Assembly (NCBI GenBank): GCA_964504335.1
Contig: CAZDET010000101.1
Span: 1 to 13,035 of the forward strand
Direction: 5' to 3'
Origin: CAZDET01 sp964504335
Lineage (GTDB): Bacteria > Bacteroidota > Bacteroidia > Chitinophagales > Saprospiraceae
DNA length: 13,035 nt
Shown one piece after another: positions 1 through 7,600 of this stretch. A program made the translations under genes and the position numbers. The notes beneath the pieces were generated by a model that saw only the letters and a program-made list of their open reading frames with translations, was not told the origin of the DNA and searched no databases. Every line of letters begins with the position of its first letter. Position 1 is the first letter of the stretch.

Positions 1-68
1 CCGGCATTTAAGCGCGATTCTGCAGCTTGCAATTCAGCGTGTGACCCACCTAATTCTTTTCGTCTCAT
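1..68 (-). CDS. Possible 5' end of a gene running off the left edge
   Basis: On the minus strand an ATG at 66-68 opens a frame that stays open to the window edge, giving 22 codons that begin MRRKELGGSHAELQ. It lies 46 bp downstream of the amidohydrolase stop on the same strand, so the two could be co-transcribed. The peptide is charged and helix-prone (RRKE, AELQAAESRLNA), which looks more like a real N-terminus than the competing plus-strand frames here. It is too short to assign to a family. The plus strand also has an open frame ending at a TAA at 79-81, so this call is tentative. Confidence 0.3.
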   Translation of the reverse strand, partial: MRRKELGGSHAELQAAESRLNA

Positions 69-114
69 TCCAAAAAACTAACGCTATGTCCGACCTCTTC
101 TCCGGTATACTACT

Positions 115-1995
115 CTACCGCTGCAAAGTATTCTTTAAAAATCGCTTCGGATTAATTTCCGCAATCTGCCAGTAGTCGGAATCGCTGAGATAGCCCCGCA
201 CGTCCAATCCGAAGCGACGCTCTCGGTAATCTTTTTGCAGCATGTAGAAATCGGACCCAAACAGGACATACGGTCGGGTATCCTTGCTCTGGATGAGATT
301 TTTCAGTACCGGATAAAGGCTCTGATCGTGGACGGTGAAGGAAATATCCGCATAGACATTCGGATAGTCGGGATTTTCTATGAAGCGCCGGATTTGGCGG
401 TACCAACTCTCGTCTCCCAGCTCGCGGGGGCGCGGATTATCCAGGTAGCGCGCCCATTCTTCGGCACCGCCGAAGTGGCCAAAATTAATTTTCAATTTCG
501 GGTAGCGCTCCAGCACTTTCATCCACCAGTAAGGGTGGTTGTAGTATTGCGCAAACCGCTTGGCACTGCGGGCGTTGCGCTTATTGTAGCCCGGGGTGTA
601 AGTAGCCTGATCTTTGTCATCCCGGGATATTTTTCCCCGATAGTGATTCTTGTTGATCGGAATGCAATGAGTCGTAATAGGGATTTCGTGCGCCTCTGCG
701 TATTCGAAAATCGGAAACAAATGGGGATTGTTGGGGAAAAACCCGAGCGACGGATAAAACTTGAGCCCGGCAAATTCGTGCTCTTCGATGTATTCCCGAA
801 CGAGCCCCAGTAAGTCCTCCGTCTCCGCCCGGCGCGGATCGACGCCGATGAAGGGATAAATGGTAAATGGAAAATCCCGGCGCAGCTGCGCCAAGTCCTT
901 TAGCTGCTCGTGAAAATTCTTTTGGGCTTTTCCCGCCTGCATGTAGTCGAAATCGACACTCAGCGGCACGAAGCGGGTGCCCTTTGGGTAGTAGTACTGT
1001 AATTCTTCGAGAATATCCTGTGGATTCCCGTGGAGGGCACTGAAAAAGAAGGCGGAATATCGATGCACGAAGGGCCGGGCAATTCGGTACAGGGCATTGG
1101 CCAGCTTTTTGCGCTTCAGAATCGTGATTGGAATGAACCGGCTGAGAAAATATTTGGGGATATAATCGATATTGAACAGATGCACGTGGCAATTGTAGAT
1201 CACTTCCTCGGGGCGAGCGGGCGGTTTTGCGTCGACGGTAATTGTTTCCTCTGAGGTAGGCTTGATCACCCCAATTAACTTAGGGCCAACTCGGGTTTTA
1301 GCAGGCCGATTTAAATAATCGCTGAGCGGCTCCAGGTGCAGGACCGCCTTTCCGGAAGCATCCGTTGTTGGGGTAATGCACTCCTCCAGCGTAGGCTTGG
1401 GCTGTTCGGTTTCCAACCAGGCAAACCAGCGATCTTGTTTGAGAAAGAAGGCAAAATCCATCGATGGGAGCAACTCGCCGATGGCCTTGAGAAACGTCCA
1501 GTCGGGCTCAAAATACAGTTGGCGCTCGGCAGCGTGCACCAGCATGACGGGAGCATCAAACCCCGCCTCGCGGAGGTTTTCGGCCACCAGTAGATCGCCG
1601 TACGCATTTTTGCCAATCAATGTGCGAGGGGTGGAATTATCCGGCCAAAGATCCGCCAATTGATCCAGTGTCGGGTGGAGGTCCAGCAGCCGATCGCCAA
1701 ATAAGAATACAAATCCGTTTTTGTACCATCCGGCTCCGCTAATACCGTACAGAAAAGCCCACTCTTTCTGGGCGTTGGGATCCTCGAGTTCGATATGGGT
1801 TGGAGCCGGTGTAGCCGGCTGTCCGAAGGCTTTGGTAAACCGCTCAGCGGCCAGTAAAGATGAGTAGTTTTGCTCCACCGATTTTTTTTCCAAGGTAAGA
1901 AACCTGATATAATTTGTTAAGGGGATAAAAAAGACCGACGCCGACATACCGGTTTCGGACGGCAAATGGGTTTTAGAAAGAGCAATCTCTGACAT
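115..1995 (-). CDS. Amidohydrolase-superfamily protein with an extra N-terminal domain
   Basis: A predicted cytoplasmic metal-dependent hydrolase of the Amidohydrolase_2 type (626 aa, no signal peptide); the substrate is unknown. The TIM-barrel part occupies about residues 265-620. It carries the expected ligand series: HxH at H270/H272 (NCHVHLF), a lysine in GLKFYP (K412), TTHC (H443), NFGHFGG (H507) and the terminal aspartate in FGSDF (D582). Ordinary members of this family are about 280-400 aa, so some 260 residues are extra. Residues 50-175 (FGQP..., WYKNGFVFLFG, NAYGDLLVAE) resemble GAD-like/DUF1851 domains, which are related to type VI immunity proteins; this is a pattern-level resemblance only. 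The first ATG lies one base from the start of the divergent CAP gene. Met17 (codon 1945-1947) is a reasonable alternative start that would leave about 49 bp between the genes. The hydrolase fold is secure; the N-terminal assignment is not. Confidence 0.85.
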   Translation of the reverse strand: MSEIALSKTHLPSETGMSASVFFIPLTNYIRFLTLEKKSVEQNYSSLLAAERFTKAFGQPATPAPTHIELEDPNAQKEWAFLYGISGAGWYKNGFVFLFGDRLLDLHPTLDQLADLWPDNSTPRTLIGKNAYGDLLVAENLREAGFDAPVMLVHAAERQLYFEPDWTFLKAIGELLPSMDFAFFLKQDRWFAWLETEQPKPTLEECITPTTDASGKAVLHLEPLSDYLNRPAKTRVGPKLIGVIKPTSEETITVDAKPPARPEEVIYNCHVHLFNIDYIPKYFLSRFIPITILKRKKLANALYRIARPFVHRYSAFFFSALHGNPQDILEELQYYYPKGTRFVPLSVDFDYMQAGKAQKNFHEQLKDLAQLRRDFPFTIYPFIGVDPRRAETEDLLGLVREYIEEHEFAGLKFYPSLGFFPNNPHLFPIFEYAEAHEIPITTHCIPINKNHYRGKISRDDKDQATYTPGYNKRNARSAKRFAQYYNHPYWWMKVLERYPKLKINFGHFGGAEEWARYLDNPRPRELGDESWYRQIRRFIENPDYPNVYADISFTVHDQSLYPVLKNLIQSKDTRPYVLFGSDFYMLQKDYRERRFGLDVRGYLSDSDYWQIAEINPKRFLKNTLQR

Positions 1996-1996
1996 T

Positions 1997-2527
1997 ATGC
2001 ATCTGTACGTATTTGCGTTTTATCTAGCCGTAAGTTCCGTGTCTAGTTGCCTGGACCGGCCCCCGTCCAACGAGCCATCGATCGCTTCCGAAACGCCCGC
2101 AGCTACCATCGAGCGGGTGTCGACTCCCGATGCCTTCCAGCAGGAGATGCTCGATCGGGTCAATGCCTTGCGAACGGCGGGCTGCCGGTGCGGCAACCGG
2201 AAAATGCCTCCCGTGCCCCCGCTCACATACAACACCAAATTGGAAGCGGCAGCAGCAGCGCACGCGCAGTATATGCAGCGCACCGGCCGTTTCGATCACA
2301 CCGGTGCCGGTGGCTCCAGCGTGGCCGATCGCGCTAGTGAAGCGGGCTACGACTGGGGGGCCATCGCAGAAAACATCGCCCTGGGGCAGCCGTCGATCGA
2401 AGCGGTGGTGAGCAGTTGGAAAAACAGCCCCGGGCATTGCCAGAACATGATGGATAAGGCCTATTCTCAGATGGGGGTAGCCCAGGAAGGGCGCTATTGG
2501 GTGCAGGTACTTGCCGCACCGCGCTAA
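1997..2527 (+). CDS. CAP (SCP/PR-1/Tpx-1) domain protein, putative lipoprotein
   Basis: A 176-aa protein with an N-terminal hydrophobic stretch ending in VSSC (Cys18), a plausible relaxed Bacteroidota lipobox, so export and lipid anchoring are likely. The usual basic residues of the signal peptide n-region are missing, which weakens this. Residues 47-172 form a CAP domain. The helix VNALRTAGC is followed by HAQYMQ, FDHTG (H101), the glutamate of IAENIALGQ (E125), and NSPGHCQNMM (H147), then QMGVAQ. H101, E125 and H147 match the CAP cavity residues. Bacterial CAP proteins are secreted, with roles ranging from envelope maintenance to proposed hydrolase or lipid-binding activity; no specific role can be given here. 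The ATG at 1997 is the only ATG/GTG/TTG in this frame after the upstream in-frame stop at 1910-1912. That means its promoter must lie inside the divergent amidohydrolase frame, or that gene starts further in. Confidence 0.88.
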   Translation: MHLYVFAFYLAVSSVSSCLDRPPSNEPSIASETPAATIERVSTPDAFQQEMLDRVNALRTAGCRCGNRKMPPVPPLTYNTKLEAAAAAHAQYMQRTGRFDHTGAGGSSVADRASEAGYDWGAIAENIALGQPSIEAVVSSWKNSPGHCQNMMDKAYSQMGVAQEGRYWVQVLAAPR

Positions 2528-2769
2528 TACCTCTACAATGTCCATTTGCCAGCTTGCCGCATAAAGAGATATCTTAAAATACGTATACTACTTTACCCAA
2601 TTTTTTCCGTTCTTTATTGGAGACGGCAAAACCTATCGTGCCCTCCTGGATCGTCTATCTGCAAATTTTGCTTACGAACTTGTACTCCTACGAAATAATA
2701 TTTTCCGCATCCGGATGCAATTTTTTCGTGGGTTAAAACACCTAATTCAACACCTTATTTTGAACCCAT
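2528..2769. promoter_or_regulatory. Intergenic region upstream of the LuxR-type gene
   Basis: 242 bp, AT-rich, with no coding signal that I can support. It holds a perfect 12-bp palindrome, GCATCCGGATGC, at 2707-2718 followed by six T residues. An imperfect hairpin spans 2730-2767 (GGGTTAAAA against TTTT-G-AACCC, one bulge, 19-nt loop) and ends two bases before the ATG at 2770. Inside its loop are two near-identical 9-mers, CACCTAATT (2739) and CACCTTATT (2751), 12 bp apart. These are candidate operator or leader structures. No full TAnnTTTG promoter was found; TTATTTTG just before the ATG is a near miss and too close to the start. Confidence 0.35.
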
Positions 2770-3417
2770 ATGCCACCCAATATGATCACCCTCTATTTGG
2801 CCGGCCAATCGGCCTTGTTCTTATCCGGCATTGAAACATTGCTAAGCAAGGAGAAAAACCTGCGTTTACTCCGGGTATGCACCAATTTTCAAGAACTCCA
2901 TCTGGTGCTTCAACAACACCCCTTACCACGGGTACTCTTGCTCGACCTGAGTCTTCTCGGAACGGAAGCCCTCGTGCTGTGCAAGCAGATTAAACGGAAA
3001 CACCCGCGGCAGCGGCTGCTGGTCATTCACCAGGATAGCTCCCTGCGCACCATTCGATCCTTTCTTCGGCAAGGGGTAAAAGGATACATCCGCCCGCAGA
3101 TGGACCCCACTACCCTGCCTACCGCCATCCGGGAAATCGCCTCCGGCAACAATTACATCGACCCCGAGCTACGCCGCTGCCTGTCGGATGAATCACTCGG
3201 TATTCAGGCCGCACCCACCGATCATCTAACCAAAAGGGAGCAACAGGTGCTCCGGCTAATCGTCGAGGAATTCACCACCAAGGAAATCGCCAAAAAGCTG
3301 TTCATCAGCAATTGCACCGTCGAGACCCACCGCATCAACATTATCCAGAAGCTCGGCGTAAAAAACACGGCGGGCATGGTGCGGGAAGCTATGCGACGGG
3401 AGTTGTATGTAGAGTGA
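2770..3417 (+). CDS. LuxR/NarL-type response-regulator-like transcription factor with degenerate receiver
   Basis: A 215-aa cytoplasmic DNA-binding regulator. Residues 5-125 have the length and pattern of a receiver domain, and residues 152-210 are a clear GerE/LuxR helix-turn-helix (LTKREQQVLRLI, TTKEIAKKLFIS, TVETHR, IIQKLGVKN). The phosphoacceptor aspartate is present (D59 in LLLDLSLLG). The acidic metal-binding pair, normally DD in a LADDH-like motif, is AGQS here (G12/Q13). The conserved Thr/Ser of strand 4 is His87, and the strand-5 Lys falls at P109. Ordinary Mg-dependent phosphorylation is therefore doubtful, and the protein may respond to something other than a histidine kinase. No kinase gene is adjacent. 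Met5 (ATG at 2782) may be the true start, since receivers of this family usually begin just before the first strand. The stop is 24 bp from the convergent membrane-protein gene. Confidence 0.85.
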   Translation: MPPNMITLYLAGQSALFLSGIETLLSKEKNLRLLRVCTNFQELHLVLQQHPLPRVLLLDLSLLGTEALVLCKQIKRKHPRQRLLVIHQDSSLRTIRSFLRQGVKGYIRPQMDPTTLPTAIREIASGNNYIDPELRRCLSDESLGIQAAPTDHLTKREQQVLRLIVEEFTTKEIAKKLFISNCTVETHRINIIQKLGVKNTAGMVREAMRRELYVE

Positions 3418-3422
3418 ATGGG

Positions 3423-3440
3423 GTGTGAGTGTGCGTGTGG
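3423..3440 (+). repeat. GTGTGR hexamer tract, copy 1 (3 units)
   Basis: Three tandem hexamers, GTGTGA, GTGTGC and GTGTGG, fill most of the 24-bp gap between the convergent stops of the LuxR-type gene (3417) and the membrane-protein gene (3442). The same hexamer recurs at 4514-4543, and inverted at 4628-4645. Confidence 0.7.
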
Positions 3441-3441
3441 G

Positions 3442-4500
3442 TTATTGGGCGTTTCTTTCAGCCCCCTTTTTTTGAGCCTCAGTTGGGATTGGCGCAGGTG
3501 GGAGGCTTGGTGCCGGTCGTTGTGGTACTACGCCTGTATTGCGGAAAGCCACGATTTTCTTCAGTATATCAAACCAGAAGCCGGCTCCCTTGGATATGCA
3601 AATGGCCATCACAATGATCCCGAGTATTTTGAGCACCCAAAAAACGGGATCGACCGGAGGGCTGAATACACCATCCTCATCTACGTACTGATTCCAGCCA
3701 ATCCCGAAGGGATTGTCGGCGGTTTCTACTTTTTCCCGAATGATCTCCAGCACCTCGGTGCTTACGATGCTGTCCCGCGGATTGAGGGTAGGGGCAATGC
3801 GGCCGCTGGTAGTATCGGCACCGACGTAAATGGATTCGCGATCCACCACTACGCTGGCGAGTTGGGCGATTTCTTCGAGATCTGCCTGAGAGGCTTTGGA
3901 CAAGCTGCGAAACACCCCGATCACGTCCACATTATTGAACCCGGCAATGGCGAGGCCTACGAAGAACAAAATGATCTGCGTGCGGCGCTTGTACCAGCCG
4001 GTGGCCCGGTCCATGACGTCGTCGTACCAGGTCTCGACGCGCATGGTGAAATGGATGAACCGCTCGTTGAGTTGGTCGCTTGGGTAGTGCTGATCCGCCT
4101 CATCAAAAAAGCCGAGAAGTATTTTTCGAATACGCCCCGACGGCAGGCGATCGAGCATTCCTCTCAGATCGCGGTCGGAGGGATCCTGCTTGAACGTATC
4201 CAACATCTGCAGTAGAATGGTGCGAAACGTATCGGATTCGATGTAGGAAGGCGGCGACTTCTTCCCGAAGGCGTTGCCGGATATATGTTCGTAAATAGGA
4301 TTTGTCTTAAACAGATCGTACAGGGTCTTTTCCTGACCGTTGACCGAAGTGGTATCTCCTAACATTCGTCGCAGGATACCCTCCAAAAACCGTCCGCGGG
4401 CATGGAGCGCTCCGGCAATAACTTCCATGAGTACAGTAGCCAGCAGACTGTAAAATAATATGATGAGAAGCAGACCGGCAATGACCTCCAAGGATGGCAT
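3442..4500 (-). CDS. Uncharacterised protein with about three membrane segments, paired with the caspase-like gene
   Basis: A 352-aa protein that I do not recognise as a named family. Hydrophobic segments at about 5-29, 173-189 and 286-303 are the likely membrane spans. Between spans 1 and 2 lies a charged, mostly helical region of about 140 residues. Between spans 2 and 3 is a region of about 95 residues with many acidic and polar residues. After span 3 come an aromatic motif (GAGFWFDILKKIVAFRNTG, about 305-323) and a proline-rich, polar tail ending ERNAQ. The pattern suggests an integral membrane protein with soluble domains, not a transporter. It diverges from the caspase-like gene across a 152-bp region, a layout consistent with shared control and joint function (inference). 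A 265-aa frame on the opposite strand (3418-4215) is antisense and lacks domain-like content. The start ATG at 4498-4500 leads directly into the first membrane span. Confidence 0.78.
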   Translation of the reverse strand: MPSLEVIAGLLLIILFYSLLATVLMEVIAGALHARGRFLEGILRRMLGDTTSVNGQEKTLYDLFKTNPIYEHISGNAFGKKSPPSYIESDTFRTILLQMLDTFKQDPSDRDLRGMLDRLPSGRIRKILLGFFDEADQHYPSDQLNERFIHFTMRVETWYDDVMDRATGWYKRRTQIILFFVGLAIAGFNNVDVIGVFRSLSKASQADLEEIAQLASVVVDRESIYVGADTTSGRIAPTLNPRDSIVSTEVLEIIREKVETADNPFGIGWNQYVDEDGVFSPPVDPVFWVLKILGIIVMAICISKGAGFWFDILKKIVAFRNTGVVPQRPAPSLPPAPIPTEAQKKGAERNAQ

Positions 4501-4513
4501 GCTGTTTAATTAA

Positions 4514-4543
4514 GTGTGGGTGTGAGTGTGGGTTTGAGTGTGA
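4514..4543 (+). repeat. GTGTGR hexamer tract, copy 2 (5 units)
   Basis: Five tandem units with exact 6-bp period (GTGTGG, GTGTGA, GTGTGG, GTTTGA, GTGTGA), starting 13 bp upstream of the membrane-protein start codon. Confidence 0.75.
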
Positions 4544-4627
4544 GCAAGGGCTTGTCGCCTTTTCAGCAGAAATGTAAGGAGAAGGAATTAGATGATCGCC
4601 AAATTTAATTGTCTTTCGTAATTTAAC

Positions 4628-4645
4628 CCACACTCACACTCACTC
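4628..4645 (-). repeat. GTGTGR hexamer tract, copy 3 (3 inverted units)
   Basis: Units CCACAC, TCACAC and TCACTC are the reverse complement of the hexamer seen at 3423 and 4514. The tract ends seven bases before the start codon of the caspase-like gene, so it would form part of its 5' leader. Confidence 0.7.
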
Positions 4646-4652
4646 ACCCATC

Positions 4653-7600
4653 ATGCTCCACTCCCTGATTATTGCCATTAACGAATACCCCCTACCCCAC
4701 CACCGCCTGCGCGGCTGCATCAACGACGCCAAATCGCTGATTGGCTTACTCGAGAGCCGGGTACCGGAAGATAAACGCAGGATTCACACTCTGTTCGACG
4801 AACAGGCAACCCGCCAGGGGATCATCGACGGATTTGCACACTTCCAGGCAGCGCAGGATGGAGATACGTGCCTGTTGTACTTCAGTGGTCACGGCTCGCG
4901 GGCACCGAGTCCTCCCGAATTTTTGCATCAGGAGCCGGATGGATTGGTCGAAACCCTCGTTTGCCATGATAGCCGATTGGCGGGTGGGATCGACTTGCTG
5001 GACAAAGAGTTGAGTTACCTCATTTGGGAGGCACAACAGGGCAAACAGGTGCACTTCCTGACCATCTTCGATTGCTGCCACTCCGGGACCGTCACGCGCG
5101 GCGAAGGACTTAAAGTGCGCATGGCAGAGCCGAGTCACTTGCCCGTCGATTTTCGGTCGATCCACGGCTCTGCTGCCTTCGAAGACATTACCGCTCAACT
5201 GGGCAAATTGAGCTATCGCCCTCCCCGGGCCGATCACATCGCCTTCGCTGCCGCCCGCTCCGATGAGACGGCTAAGGAACTGCGCATCAAAGGCCAGCCG
5301 CGGGGAGTATTTACCTACAACCTGGTGGATGTACTCACCAATCAATTCCTACCGCTGGCTTACCGGGACCTGGTGGAACTCCTGCGCGTGCGCGCAGCGG
5401 AAACCGTGGAGCAGCAAACCCCCCAAATTGAGGGTCCGCAGCGCGAGTTGTCGAAGCCCTTTCTCGGGGCCGGCAAACTGGAAGCGCATTCGGGCTACCT
5501 CCTGCAGTACCGAAACACCAAAAGCGCATGGGAGGTCAATGCCGGTCAAATCCACGGCTTTCCGGCTGGCCAGCAGGACGACATTCGAATGGCCGCCGTT
5601 ATTGCTGGCACTCGAATGCCGCTGCGGGTCGTATCCGTAGATGTGGCGTCTATGCTAGTAGAACCGGAAAAGCCCATCAACCAGGGGCAGTCCTACCGGG
5701 TGCTGATCGAGCAAATGCCCGTGCTCAAACAGCAGCTGGCACCGGCCCGGGACCTACCTCCGCAGACCCGCCAGCTATTGGAGGCAACCGTTCGGGCCAC
5801 CGGAGATATGCCCTATCTGGAGCTGGTGGATGATCCCGCCGAAGCGGATATGGTCGTGCGGCAAACCGGCGACGGCCTGCGCCTCACCCTCCCGGGCGAG
5901 GATCGCCCACTGGTGCGCTCGTTGCGAGGGGTGCACGCTGACAACCTGGCCATTCTGTTGGGGGATGCACGCCACATTGCCCGGTGGCATTTTGTCCAAC
6001 AACTCCACAATTCCCAACCGGACATCCCCGACAAGGCCTTCGAAATCGAGTGGTACCGACTGGACGAGCCAGGAAGCTGGTCGGCCAACGACATGGCACC
6101 GGCCAGCCGTATTGAAGATATCCAGGCTCCTCAACTGTTTAGCTACCAAGAAGCGGGGCCAAACGAATCGGAGCAGCTCCCCGCACTGCGCATCAAGGTG
6201 CGAAATACCAGCCAACAAGTGCTGTATTTCAGCGCCCTTTACCTGTCGGCCAACTACGGCATCAGCAATCAATTGCTGCCCAACCAACGACTACAGCCGG
6301 GTGAGGAAGCCTGGCTCACCGATCGCCCGGAGGGCGAAAAAACGGAATACCGCAGCTTGCCGCTCTTCGTCGATCAACCGTTTCTCAACCAGGGCGTGAA
6401 CGAAGTCCAGGAATATTTCAAAATTTTCATCAATACCGAAGACGTCAACACCCACGCTTTCAATCAGCCGGGGCTGCAGCTGGAAGATCCCAAACCGGAA
6501 ACGACACGCAGCATCGGCCGGCGCAGCGCGCCTCCCTCGCGGTTTTTCGGCTGGCGTACTGTTGATTTGCGGCTCCGAATCCATCGCCAACCCCGGGAAG
6601 TGAGCGTACAGGAGAATCAACCGGCCACGTTGGCAACCGGGGTGCAACTGCAATTGCCCGCCGGCGCGAGTGCGCGGGCCCGCCTGGTTTCTCCGGTACA
6701 GCTGACGCGTGGTTTGGGCGACGATGCCGTGCCCCCCGCCAGCCCCGGCTGGTTGCCGTTCGGCGTGCAGCCCGGGCAGCAGGGTAGCCCGCCTTTGAGC
6801 ACCCTCGAATTAAGACAGGTGCAGGGAGCCGACCAGGTCACCGCCGATCATCCGGCCTACCTACAATTGCCGGCGCAGCGTGCCCTGAGCGATGAAATCG
6901 TGCTGGCCGTCGGTTTCGACCCCGAATCCCAGCAGTATTACCCCCTGGGAAGTCTGGAAGCCGATGGGCGCATCCGCCTGGATGCCCTCCCCCCGGCCAC
7001 TCCCGACGCCGAGCGAAGCATCGGTGGTAGCATCAAGCTGTTTTTCGTAAAAACCCTGAATAAGTACGCCGGCTTCCAGTACGATCACCCCCAACTGTCG
7101 GCCGTCGACTACCAGGATGATCCCGCCGAACCGGCGACGGAAATGCTGTACGAAACCGATACCGAAAAAATAAAGGAACGGCTGGCAAGTGCCGATCGGG
7201 CGCTGTTGTACATACATGGCTTCGCTGGCGACAGCCGCAAGCTTCCCGAAGCGCTGGCCGACCAGTACGATTTAGTGCTTGCTTTCGACTACGAAAGCCT
7301 CAATACGCCCATCGAGCAGACCGGCCGCGAGCTTCGCTTGCGGCTAACCGAAATCGGACTCGGCCAGCCAGGATCGAAAAAAATCCACCTACTTGCCCAC
7401 GGCATGGGTGGGCTGGTCGCCCGATTTTTCATCGAAAAGGGCGGTGGAGCTACCATGGTGAGTAAAGTGGTAATGGTCGGAACCCCGCACCAGGGAACTC
7501 CCTACGCCACAGTCTACGAAGTGGCCAGCTTCCTGACAGTGCTGGCGCTGAACAAGGCCACCTTCCTGACGCCCTACATGGTGCCAATTAATATCCTGGG

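Larger units (their letters stand above)
4501..4652. promoter_or_regulatory. Divergent intergenic region between membrane-protein and caspase-like genes
   Basis: 152 bp carrying two GTGTGR tracts in opposite orientation: five units at 4514-4543 and three inverted units at 4628-4645. A perfect 12-bp match (4520-4531 against 4628-4639, reverse complement) could pair across an AT-rich centre of about 95 bp. Promoters for both genes should lie here. I see AT-rich stretches (AATTTAATTG around 4602-4612 and TAATTTAA at 4619-4626) but no convincing full TAnnTTTG box on either strand. Confidence 0.5.

Noticed and set aside
235..813. 192-aa plus-strand frame inside the amidohydrolase gene
   Set aside because: Antisense shadow of a gene with a full set of catalytic motifs; no domain of its own.
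3418..4215. 265-aa plus-strand frame starting right after the LuxR-type stop codon
   Set aside because: It is antisense to the membrane-protein gene. Its translation has no recognisable domain and a composition typical of a reverse-strand shadow, while the minus-strand product has clear membrane segments and a sensible start.
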